A DNA stretch of 25,688 bases from a virus. The stretch is from positions 1-25,688 of IMG/VR virus record IMGVR_UViG_3300042905_003510; one strand, 5' to 3'. Shown here piece by piece: positions 6,902-13,181 of the stretch. Under the pieces are notes generated by a model that saw only the letters and a list, made by a program, of their open reading frames with translations, was not told where the DNA came from and did not search any database. A program made the translations under genes and the position numbers. Within the stretch, counting starts at the first letter, position 1, and the number at the start of each line of letters is the position of its first letter.

Positions 6902-7132
6902 ATGGCAAAAGACAAAAACAGAGAGCGTCAAATGGGCGAGCGCCTGGAGGTAGGCGATGTAGTTTCTATCTCAGCGTGGAGCGGAGAAATGAAGATTACA
7001 ATAGCCGAAACAGACGACACCACAGCGAGTAAAGGGGGCTTTATATTCCCCAGAGAGTATGGTAGGGGGTTTAAAGCTATCAACCCAATCATAGATGGCG
7101 CAACGTACAAAGTATGGGAACGCTTACCATAA
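6902..7132 (+). CDS. Hypothetical protein, 76 aa
   Basis: The first gene of the central operon. The sequence (ERLEVGDVVSISAWSGEMKITIAE) suggests a small beta-barrel-like fold; the N-terminus is basic (MAKDKNRERQMG). No family is recognised. It overlaps the next gene by 19 bp. Confidence 0.65.
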   Translation: MAKDKNRERQMGERLEVGDVVSISAWSGEMKITIAETDDTTASKGGFIFPREYGRGFKAINPIIDGATYKVWERLP

Positions 7133-7374
7133 CCGTAAACGGCAGAACCTTCGAGGATGATTTCGATTCCTTGGATGAGTTAAACGGATTCTACCTCGCT
7201 GCGAGGGTACTCCTTGAAAAGTTTGAAGGGGAGCGCGTTTCGATTCAGTACAAGGTAGAGTATAACGGCGACACGTTTGGCCACACAGACAATAGCCAAA
7301 AGAAAAACCTGCCGGTTCTCATCCCGATACAAGTTTCTATTTACCGAATGAGATTAAGACGATTAACCAAATAA
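7114..7374 (+). CDS. Hypothetical protein, 86 aa
   Basis: A small protein that may have a ubiquitin-like or beta-grasp start (LTITVNGRTFEDDFDSLDEL), a helix, and a basic C-terminus (RMRLRRLTK). The start overlaps the preceding gene by 19 bp. The family is unknown. Confidence 0.6.
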   Translation: MGTLTITVNGRTFEDDFDSLDELNGFYLAARVLLEKFEGERVSIQYKVEYNGDTFGHTDNSQKKNLPVLIPIQVSIYRMRLRRLTK

Positions 7375-7383
7375 CCTTTAACC

Positions 7384-7839
7384 ATGACATTTAAAAAACT
7401 TTTAATCAAATTAGACGCTTGCGAAGAAGCAAGAGAATGGGCAAGAGATATGCCTATCGAAGAAATAGTTTCAACCTGCCACCGAGGAGATTGGTTGCTG
7501 TGGCTTGCCAAAAAAGTTGATGTAGATTTACGCCTTCGCACGTTGGCGAAAGGGCATTGTGCAAACACAGTTAGGCACTTAATGAAAGACGAGCGAAGTA
7601 TAAAAGCTGTTGATGTGGCTATTGCGTTTGGTGAAGGCAAAGCTACTCGTGAAGAGTTAGATGCTGCTGCTTATGCTGCTGTTGCTGCTGTTGCTGCTGC
7701 TGCTGGTGCTGCCGCTGCTGCTTATGCTGCTGCTGGTGCTGCTTATGCTGCTGTTGCCGCCAACCGCCAACAAGCAGCCGACATCTGCCGAAAGTATATC
7801 GGTGAAGCCTTAATCGAAAAAGTAAATCAATTACTATGA
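7384..7839 (+). CDS. Ala-rich protein resembling putative Imm5-like family, 151 aa
   Basis: Residues 1-90 carry a helical segment with a RGDWLLWLA motif (34-42). It is followed by an Ala-rich region (94-126) with repeated AAYAA and AAVAA units and a final helix. The combination of DWLLWLA and an Ala repeat resembles proteins annotated in many bacteria and phages as putative immunity protein-like; the name is historical and no function is proven. The Ala region is encoded by near-perfect GCT repeats. The gene overlaps the next by 4 bp (ATGA). Confidence 0.65.
   Translation: MTFKKLLIKLDACEEAREWARDMPIEEIVSTCHRGDWLLWLAKKVDVDLRLRTLAKGHCANTVRHLMKDERSIKAVDVAIAFGEGKATREELDAAAYAAVAAVAAAAGAAAAAYAAAGAAYAAVAANRQQAADICRKYIGEALIEKVNQLL
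7661..7760 (+). repeat. GCT trinucleotide-rich tract within Ala-rich gene
   Basis: About 100 bp are built from GCT codons with interspersed GTT, GGT, TAT and GCC, in frame with the Ala-rich protein. The repeat is imperfect but low in complexity, so slippage could change the length of the Ala stretch. Confidence 0.8.
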
Positions 7840-8234
7840 CAGAAAGTGGAATGCCAATAGGCAGAAATTTAGAAGCAATACGCAAGGCTCGTGGGCTTAC
7901 CCTCAAAGAGCTTGACTATTCCTCCGGCCCGCGCATCGAAAAGGGCAAGGACGTAACAGTAAACCTCATATCCCGATACATGAAGGCTATGGGCGTAGGT
8001 GTAGAGTTTAAGATTAAGTTCCGAGGCTCCTACACACCAAGCACCGACAACCCTTTCCTGGAAGTTATCCGCTACGCTATGGTGGCGAAGAAGGTAAAGG
8101 TTGCCCAGATTGCGAACCTCGCCGATATGTCCTACGACAAACTCTTCCGTATTCATGGAGGGTATCGCCCTATGCGAATCAAAGATTGTGAACGCATTTT
8201 TAAGCTATTAGGAATAACAACGAAGTTTATATGA
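7836..8234 (+). CDS. Tandem HTH DNA-binding protein, 132 aa
   Basis: Residues about 9-60 form an Xre-like helix-turn-helix domain (NLEAIRKARGLTLKELDYSS, then VNLISRYMKAMGV). Residues about 74-126 look like a second HTH (FLEVIRYAMVAKKVKVAQIA, then MRIKDCERIFKLLGI). Two domains in one chain suggest binding to a long or repeated operator. It is the third HTH-type candidate among the regulators of this window, and lies early in the central operon. It overlaps genes on both sides by 4 bp. Confidence 0.7.
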   Translation: MTESGMPIGRNLEAIRKARGLTLKELDYSSGPRIEKGKDVTVNLISRYMKAMGVGVEFKIKFRGSYTPSTDNPFLEVIRYAMVAKKVKVAQIANLADMSYDKLFRIHGGYRPMRIKDCERIFKLLGITTKFI

Positions 8235-8614
8235 AGTTAGTAGTAGAGAAGAACGTTTTGAAGGCTGTAATGCCTATGAATTTGTTTCGTAAGGTGGAGG
8301 TGAGTAGTCCTGCCACTATGCTTAGTGCCTTTGGGCCGATTATGGTACTCGTTTATCAGAATTTAGAGGAGGTGTTCGGCGCGATACCCCATTCCGGAGA
8401 GTTGCAGTACGCAAAGAACAAAGTAAACGACCTGCGTACTATGTACTGCCCGAAAAATTACATTTGGCAAGACTACTACGCAGAAATGAAACAGGCAATC
8501 ATAGACTACCACCTCACCCTCAACGCTCAGTACAAACCAAACAAGTACTTGGAAGAAAATTTTAGAAACATCTACGCCTTATTTGAACTCCATGAATCAC
8601 TACAAGACAAGTAA
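8231..8614 (+). CDS. Hypothetical protein, 127 aa
   Basis: A helical, aromatic-rich protein (YYAEMKQAIIDYHL, YKPNKYLEENFRNIYALFEL) with no motif I can name. It starts at ATGA overlapping the HTH gene and is overlapped at its end by the HNH-like gene. Confidence 0.65.
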   Translation: MKLVVEKNVLKAVMPMNLFRKVEVSSPATMLSAFGPIMVLVYQNLEEVFGAIPHSGELQYAKNKVNDLRTMYCPKNYIWQDYYAEMKQAIIDYHLTLNAQYKPNKYLEENFRNIYALFELHESLQDK

Positions 8615-8963
8615 CGGAAGGGTATCGAAGAACATCATTGATGCGAAGGTAAAGGAAGCGAAACAAGCCTTAGTAGATAGCGTTGAGCATTACTGCCACG
8701 CTACCGGAAGGACGGATGAACGCTTAGACTGTTCCCACATCATAAGCGTAAAGAGGTGCCAGGAGATGGGTAAGAGTGAACTTGCTTGGGACGTGAATAA
8801 CTTGCAACTTGAAGGGCGCACCGCCCACCATCATTGGGAAAGTTGGGAAGCTTACGTTGAGGAAATAAGGAAGCACGATAATTTAATAACAAAGTTAGAA
8901 TACATTAAGAAACACGACCCGGAAGGATATGCCAGATTCAATAGATATTTCGAAATTGAGTAA
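8592..8963 (+). CDS. HNH-endonuclease-like protein, 123 aa
   Basis: The pattern DCSHIISVKRC (46-56), WDVNNLQLEG (66-75) and AHHHWESW (78-85) resembles a beta-beta-alpha HNH fold with His49, an Asn at 69/70 and His at 79-81. The zinc-binding Cys pairs of many HNH enzymes are absent, and I cannot confirm catalysis. ATG 8592 is preferred over a TTG nine bases upstream. It overlaps its neighbours by 23 and 35 bp. A role in phage DNA processing or recombination is plausible. Confidence 0.6.
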   Translation: MNHYKTSNGRVSKNIIDAKVKEAKQALVDSVEHYCHATGRTDERLDCSHIISVKRCQEMGKSELAWDVNNLQLEGRTAHHHWESWEAYVEEIRKHDNLITKLEYIKKHDPEGYARFNRYFEIE

Positions 8964-9279
8964 GATGGAGCTTATAGCACTAGGCTTAGATATTCAGCAT
9001 AGGATTCGGCAGTTAGATGCTGCTCAGAACTCTGTTGACCATATCCTGCTGTACTATGGGGTGACGCTAGAAGAAGTACGCTCTTCGAGTAGGCTTGCGA
9101 ATTGTGTTTCGGCGCGGTTGGTGATTGTGGCATACTTAACGAAGTTGGGTGTTGCCGACAAGGTAATCTGGCCGTTTGTTGGAAGGGATAGGACGATGCT
9201 CTACCACTACCGCCGAATAATCGAAGGCGCCGAAAAGTATAATAAGGAATTGTTTAGCGACATTCAAAAACTGATATGA
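8929..9279 (+). CDS. DnaA domain IV-like DNA-binding protein, 116 aa
   Basis: Residues about 35-97 resemble the C-terminal DnaA box-binding domain. VTLEEVRSSSRLANCVSARL matches the helix that in DnaA has the R-x-R-x-x-x-x-AR pattern, and VGRDRTMLYHYRRI matches the GRDHTTVLHA-type recognition motif. No AAA+ domain is present. Stand-alone domain IV proteins occur in phages and could bind an origin or a regulatory site. It overlaps the HNH-like gene by 35 bp and the next gene by 4 bp. Confidence 0.7.
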   Translation: MPDSIDISKLSKMELIALGLDIQHRIRQLDAAQNSVDHILLYYGVTLEEVRSSSRLANCVSARLVIVAYLTKLGVADKVIWPFVGRDRTMLYHYRRIIEGAEKYNKELFSDIQKLI

Positions 9280-9680
9280 CAATCTACGCTACGATACGAA
9301 ACGGTATGATTATAGTCGATGAAGACTTTAAGAAATTCCTCCCCAAGATGAACGGAAGGGTAGTAATCACCACCGCAAATAGGGGGAAGGAAGCGATATA
9401 CGCATACTACCACGCTGTAGTGTTAGAAGTGTGTATTGCAATGCTTAGAGATATGGGTGAGGCGTGTGATGAAAGTTATGCTGATGATTTTTTGAAGTTT
9501 ATGTTTGCCAAGCGGAACGTTCACAACCCACTAACCGGTGAGGAAACTGCTGTGCTTATGACCAAGAGGGAAATGAGTTATGGCCGGCTTACCACGTTTG
9601 TAGGGGATTGCGTTTTGTATCTAGAGCAAATGGGATATGAAGTACCAACAAGTGATGAATATAAAAACCAGTTAAAATGA
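9276..9680 (+). CDS. Possible NinB-like recombination protein, 134 aa
   Basis: The order of features resembles NinB/Orf-type phage recombination proteins: a helical segment around ayYHAVVLEVCIAMLRDMGE, FAKRNVHNPLTGEE in the middle, and a final YLEQMGYEVPTSDEYKNQLK. NinB (lambda Orf) is a recombination mediator that binds ssDNA and SSB. The match is by eye and moderate. It lies in a run of DNA-transaction genes and overlaps both neighbours by 3-4 bp. Confidence 0.45.
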   Translation: MTIYATIRNGMIIVDEDFKKFLPKMNGRVVITTANRGKEAIYAYYHAVVLEVCIAMLRDMGEACDESYADDFLKFMFAKRNVHNPLTGEETAVLMTKREMSYGRLTTFVGDCVLYLEQMGYEVPTSDEYKNQLK

Positions 9681-9817
9681 AGAAGTTAGTTACCATTGGC
9701 ACAAAAATAATCAAGGGATTATTATGCATAGGCGTATTTTTCTTGGGTGCAAAGATTTGTTTTATCCCCTTATCGTTAGGGGCACTTGTTTACTTTTTAA
9801 TACTGTTCGAGAAATGA
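9677..9817 (+). CDS. Small membrane protein, 46 aa
   Basis: A 46-codon frame starts with an ATGA overlap on the preceding gene and ends in an ATGA overlap with the thioredoxin gene, so it fills the gap exactly. The product has two hydrophobic segments (about 12-24 and 28-43) and a basic N-terminus (MKKLVTIGTKIIK). Position and composition support a real gene. The thioredoxin frame is also open upstream through this DNA, but that is a shadow. Confidence 0.6.
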   Translation: MKKLVTIGTKIIKGLLCIGVFFLGAKICFIPLSLGALVYFLILFEK

Positions 9818-10098
9818 AAAAGTTAGTTTACATAGGCGCTACGTGGTGTGGCCCCTGCAAATTATTAAAGCCTGTACTTGCAGAGCTTGAAGATGTGGAA
9901 GTGGAGATGCTTACCCTAGACGAGGGAAGCGCCGAAGAGCAAAATAAGAAACAAGAGTATGCTTTGAGTTCCGGAGCGCGTTCTATACCTTACCTCATTT
10001 ACTTTGTAGATGGGGAGCAAGTAAACACTAGCGTAGGGGTTCTGAATAAGGCGCAAATCATGTCAAATTTTGTAACAAATAATGTCAAAAAAAGTTAA
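9814..10098 (+). CDS. Thioredoxin-like protein, 94 aa
   Basis: A compact thioredoxin fold with the canonical active site W11-C12-G13-P14-C15 and a cis-Pro position at SIPYL (Pro59). At 94 aa it is slightly shorter than host thioredoxins (about 105), with the N-terminal strand reduced. The likely role is dithiol reduction, either as reductant for a ribonucleotide reductase or as a polymerase partner as T7 uses host thioredoxin; neither is shown here. ATG 9814 is supported by the overlap with the small membrane gene before it. Confidence 0.9.
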   Translation: MKKLVYIGATWCGPCKLLKPVLAELEDVEVEMLTLDEGSAEEQNKKQEYALSSGARSIPYLIYFVDGEQVNTSVGVLNKAQIMSNFVTNNVKKS

Positions 10099-10101
10099 AC
10101 G

Positions 10102-10269
10102 ATGATACCTATTGTGTTAATAATACTTGTGATTATCTACCTTTACTACGACACGAAGGCGGATATGGGCGATAGGTTAGAGTTAATCGACTACGCCATT
10201 ATCTTAGGTGCTTTGTGCATTGGCCTGGGGATTATCCTTGGCTCTTTACTTGTAAACATTATACCTTGA
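10102..10269 (+). CDS. Small membrane protein, 55 aa
   Basis: A frame between thioredoxin and the next gene gives a peptide with two membrane segments: about 2-16 (IPIVLIILVIIYLYY) and about 30-52 (YAIILGALCIGLGIILGSLL). They are joined by an acidic loop (DTKADMGDRLELID). The spacing of 3 bp on the left and 2 bp on the right supports it as a real gene. Thioredoxin is thus flanked by small membrane proteins on both sides. Confidence 0.6.
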   Translation: MIPIVLIILVIIYLYYDTKADMGDRLELIDYAIILGALCIGLGIILGSLLVNIIP

Positions 10270-10271
10270 AT

Positions 10272-10925
10272 ATGACACACAACATTATCAAAACAGAAAA
10301 CTATCTGCTGGTGGTAGATGATTCTAAGATTAAACAAAACGATTTTTTTTATGGAGTTGCCGATGGAAGCATAAAACCTTTTATCGAAATTGCTGATGAG
10401 CATACGGTTGAAATAGTTACTTGGCAATTAAATGTAATCGGTAAATCTCCAAATAAAAAAATAGCGGCCCACCTACCGCTAAACAACGCTCCCATTCTTG
10501 AAGGTGTGCCACTTTTGCCACCGCTTGAAGATGAGGTTGAGAGGTTGGTTAAAGAGCATTGGGAAAAAGATAAAGAATTAAACAACCCATCATCATTTAA
10601 ATCAGGCTACAAAAAAGCCAAAGAGAAGTATAAGTACACAGAGGAGGATATGACAAGAGCATTTAATATTGGAATTAACAGTCAATTTGAATCAACAGAA
10701 TTGAAATTGAATAAGGATGAATCTTTTGATAGACATTCAAAAAATTTATTAAAACTTATCCAATCCCTCCAACAACCAAAGATGCCTGCAAAGAGGCCTG
10801 TTGCGTTTGAGTGTGAGATGGAAAACAAGATTGCTATTGATGGTCATACAGTAATAGGTAGTGAGCCTAAAACAACCACCAACCCCCAAGGCCAAACCGT
10901 TTGGGTAGGCAAATACATTTACTAA
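10272..10925 (+). CDS. Conserved phage-type hypothetical protein, 217 aa
   Basis: ATG 10272 is preferred; the frame is open earlier only as a shadow of the small membrane gene. The N-terminal half is beta-rich, with AAHLPLNNAPILEGVPLLPP at about 65-84. The middle has a Lys/Glu-rich helical region (about 85-125, including GYKKAKEKYKYTEEDM), and the C-terminus has VWVGKYIY. The combination resembles proteins common in Bacteroidota phages whose function is unknown. The DNA is AT-richer than its neighbours and lacks the TTCGGCG motif, suggesting a separate acquisition. Confidence 0.7.
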   Translation: MTHNIIKTENYLLVVDDSKIKQNDFFYGVADGSIKPFIEIADEHTVEIVTWQLNVIGKSPNKKIAAHLPLNNAPILEGVPLLPPLEDEVERLVKEHWEKDKELNNPSSFKSGYKKAKEKYKYTEEDMTRAFNIGINSQFESTELKLNKDESFDRHSKNLLKLIQSLQQPKMPAKRPVAFECEMENKIAIDGHTVIGSEPKTTTNPQGQTVWVGKYIY

Positions 10926-10926
10926 T

Positions 10927-11970
10927 ATGCTAACCAACAAGTACAACCTCCCAGAGGTAATTGTAAAGGCTGCGAGCCAAGACCACTATGTAGCCTCAGG
11001 CGACATAAGTGTTACCTCCCTCATTGATAGTCCAAAGATACGCGTCTATAAGCGTATGTATCGCGGTAAGATAGAGAAAGACGTTTCCGAAATGCTTATG
11101 GCCATTGAGGGTACTGCCCTCCATCATATCTTAGAGCTTGCCGATGTGTATAACGCAGACGCAAAGAAGATGTATCGTGCTTATGAGACCTTAGATAATG
11201 TTATTGCAGACCTTAACGCTAAGAAGGATAGGGAAAACTATAAGAAGGCGATTCAGGTAAAGGAAATGCTGGGGGATATATTGGCTTCGGCGTTTCCGCA
11301 CTTCCGGAAATACGTTATGACCGAAGAGATAATGCACGTGGATATTAAAGGGTGGATGCTCAAAGGCCAATTCGACCGCCTAGAAATCGACAAGCGTAAA
11401 CTAATCGACTTCAAGAAAGTGTCGGTATGGTCATACGCTAACAAGTACGAATCCGAGCAGCATAACCTCCAACAGAATATCTACCGGTGGATGATAAAAA
11501 AGACCTTCGACATAGACGTGGCGCAATCCGTTCTTATCCGGTGGTATAGAGATTGGCAGAAGAGCAAGGCAGCGACTATGCCCTCTTCCTCCTACCCTCC
11601 GCAGCGTGTCCAGGAGGCAGAAGTACCCCTAATGAGTTATCGTGAGATTGAGGAGTACGTGAGTGAGCGTATCGACTTGCACCAAAGGGTAGAGCGTGAA
11701 GGGCCGGAATCGTACCAATGCACCCCTCAGGAGAAGTGGCAAGGGGCGAGTGAGTGGAAGGTGTATAATGCCGACCCAGAGAAGCAGAAACGCGCTCTAA
11801 CCTCTCCCTTTTATCGTGAGAACGATGCGTTGAAGTGGCAGTTAGAGAATGAACACAAGTACCCCCTAGGCGTGATAGTAAAAAAGGTAGAGGGGGAGAA
11901 TCGTAGGTGTTTAGAGTATTGTGAATTTAGAAACTTTTGTAAGCAGTACCATGAAGAAAATAATGCTTGA
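10927..11970 (+). CDS. Fe-S PD-(D/E)XK exonuclease (Cas4/AddB-like), 347 aa
   Basis: The nuclease core is visible as GTALHHILE (63-70), Glu133/134, GQFDRLEID (147-155) with Asp150, and the IDFKK motif with Asp161 and Lys163. A QxxxY-type segment (about 178-187) resembles RecB/Cas4 motif III. Four cysteines, Cys265 and Cys328, Cys332 and Cys338 near the C-terminus, match the arrangement that binds a 4Fe-4S cluster in Cas4 and AddB nucleases. It probably resects phage DNA ends for recombination or replication. It stands shortly upstream of an SbcC/RecF-like ATPase. Confidence 0.85.
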   Translation: MLTNKYNLPEVIVKAASQDHYVASGDISVTSLIDSPKIRVYKRMYRGKIEKDVSEMLMAIEGTALHHILELADVYNADAKKMYRAYETLDNVIADLNAKKDRENYKKAIQVKEMLGDILASAFPHFRKYVMTEEIMHVDIKGWMLKGQFDRLEIDKRKLIDFKKVSVWSYANKYESEQHNLQQNIYRWMIKKTFDIDVAQSVLIRWYRDWQKSKAATMPSSSYPPQRVQEAEVPLMSYREIEEYVSERIDLHQRVEREGPESYQCTPQEKWQGASEWKVYNADPEKQKRALTSPFYRENDALKWQLENEHKYPLGVIVKKVEGENRRCLEYCEFRNFCKQYHEENNA

Positions 11971-12133
11971 TGATTTTTGTCATTTGAGTATAGATACTCT
12001 TGACAATGTAGTTGTTAAAAAAAGTGAAAAGGGCTTTGATATTTCGGTGAATACGAAGGCGCCGAAGAAAATAAGCCTTACATTTGGGCAGTATTACGCG
12101 ATAAAGAAAGCAATCAAACACCTAATGAAATGA
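11951..12133 (+). CDS. Hypothetical protein, 60 aa
   Basis: ATG 11951 overlaps the nuclease stop by 20 bp. The short protein has a beta-rich, basic middle (VVVKKSEKGFDISVNTKAPK) and a C-terminal helix (FGQYYAIKKAIKHLMK). No family is recognised. It is coupled at its end (ATGA) to the next small ORF. Confidence 0.55.
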   Translation: MKKIMLDDFCHLSIDTLDNVVVKKSEKGFDISVNTKAPKKISLTFGQYYAIKKAIKHLMK

Positions 12134-12288
12134 AATACTATTTTAGCAGAAACTCGTTTTATTTTTTACCCAGCGTGAAGCTTTATTATATGTTTCGGCG
12201 CGGTAGGGTAATGCACCTAGAACTCCAAGTGTCTTGGTTGTTCGTATCGCTTTATTTCCCATTTATTAACTGGAAGGTAAGATTTTAG
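12130..12288 (+). CDS. Small hydrophobic protein, 52 aa
   Basis: A 52-codon frame starts in an ATGA overlap and ends 3 bp before the next gene. The product is very aromatic and basic (YYFSRNSFYFL, FRRGRVMHL) with a hydrophobic stretch at about 33-46 (SWLFVSLYFPFINW), so a membrane-associated peptide is possible. It contains one copy of the TTCGGCGC motif. Its only support is the position filling the gap. Confidence 0.5.
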   Translation: MKYYFSRNSFYFLPSVKLYYMFRRGRVMHLELQVSWLFVSLYFPFINWKVRF

Positions 12289-12291
12289 GTT

Positions 12292-12711
12292 ATGAACACA
12301 AACTATGAAAAGGACTTTGTGCCTAAAAAACAAGCGTTAGCCCTAAAAAAACTTGGGTTTGATGAACCTTGTCTAATGGCGTATTTGGGTAAAGAGAAAG
12401 AACCTTATCTAAAGTGTGATATACATAATATGTGGCATTTACAAGCAAAGGATGTCTTAAATCCACTTAAAACACCAACCTTTTCCCAAGCGTTCAGATG
12501 GTTTAGGGAGAAGTATAACATTGATGCTTGGGTTCAGCCATTTACTTTACAAAAAAGTAATGGGGATTTATATTTGCCCGATGAAACCTATTCGTATTTT
12601 ATTTTTAAAGATGGTGTTTGGGTAGGCGATGGGGTAAATTTTTTAGAACCCGAAGAAGCAGAACTTGAGTGCCTAAAAAAACTAATCGAAATCGTTAAAC
12701 AACAACTATGA
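12292..12711 (+). CDS. Conserved phage-type hypothetical protein, 139 aa
   Basis: The N-terminal FVPKKQALALKKLGFDEPCL and the central PTFSQAFRWFREKY are characteristic of a frequent Bacteroidota phage protein that I recognise only as conserved hypothetical. The C-terminus is an acidic helix (PEEAELECLKKLIEIV). The gene is AT-rich, lacks the TTCGGCG motif and overlaps the next gene by 4 bp, suggesting an accessory module with the next two genes. Confidence 0.7.
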   Translation: MNTNYEKDFVPKKQALALKKLGFDEPCLMAYLGKEKEPYLKCDIHNMWHLQAKDVLNPLKTPTFSQAFRWFREKYNIDAWVQPFTLQKSNGDLYLPDETYSYFIFKDGVWVGDGVNFLEPEEAELECLKKLIEIVKQQL

Positions 12712-12932
12712 GCAACAATCAACAAACGGTAGTGCATTGGCTTCAAGAAGCGTTAGAAGGCACAATACTAACGCAAGACCAAACCATGCAAGTAATTGGC
12801 TTGTTTATGCAAGCAGATGAAATGTTTAAGGAGCAGATAATCGACACCTTCGTAGAGGGTATGCGCTGCCAGAACTTCGACCCAAACAAAGGGCGCGCGG
12901 AGATATACTACAACGAAACCTTTAACCAATAA
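12708..12932 (+). CDS. Hypothetical helical protein, 74 aa
   Basis: A small acidic helical protein (VVHWLQEALEGTILTQDQTM, then FKEQIIDTFVEGM) ending in a polar tail. The family is unrecognised. It starts by ATGA overlap and is followed by the YEAQAQ-repeat gene 3 bp later. Confidence 0.65.
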   Translation: MSNNQQTVVHWLQEALEGTILTQDQTMQVIGLFMQADEMFKEQIIDTFVEGMRCQNFDPNKGRAEIYYNETFNQ

Positions 12933-12935
12933 ACC

Positions 12936-13178
12936 ATGTACGCAGAAGAACAAAATTATCAAGCCGAATACGAAGCACAGGCGCAATACGAGGCGCAGGC
13001 GCAATACGAGGATGAATTAAATGCACAAGGGCAATACGAGGCTGAAAACGAAATAGAAAAAGAAATCAGAGAAAAAGCCATTAAAATTCTAACCGAATAT
13101 TATGGATTAGCACCTGACAATTCTTGCGAGGCCGACAATCTTATAGCATTAGTAATTTTTACACTTCAATTCAAATAA
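12936..13178 (+). CDS. Hypothetical protein with YEAQAQ repeats, 80 aa
   Basis: Residues 8-37 consist of Tyr-Glu-Ala-Gln-type repeats (YEAQAQYEAQAQYED, QGQYEAE) predicted to form an acidic helix or coiled coil. A short helical C-terminal domain (about 41-80) follows. Similar Gln/Glu repeats occur in poorly characterised phage proteins; the function is unknown. The DNA contains a direct 18-bp repeat at 12974-12991 and 12993-13010. Confidence 0.6.
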   Translation: MYAEEQNYQAEYEAQAQYEAQAQYEDELNAQGQYEAENEIEKEIREKAIKILTEYYGLAPDNSCEADNLIALVIFTLQFK

Positions 13179-13181
13179 CCA

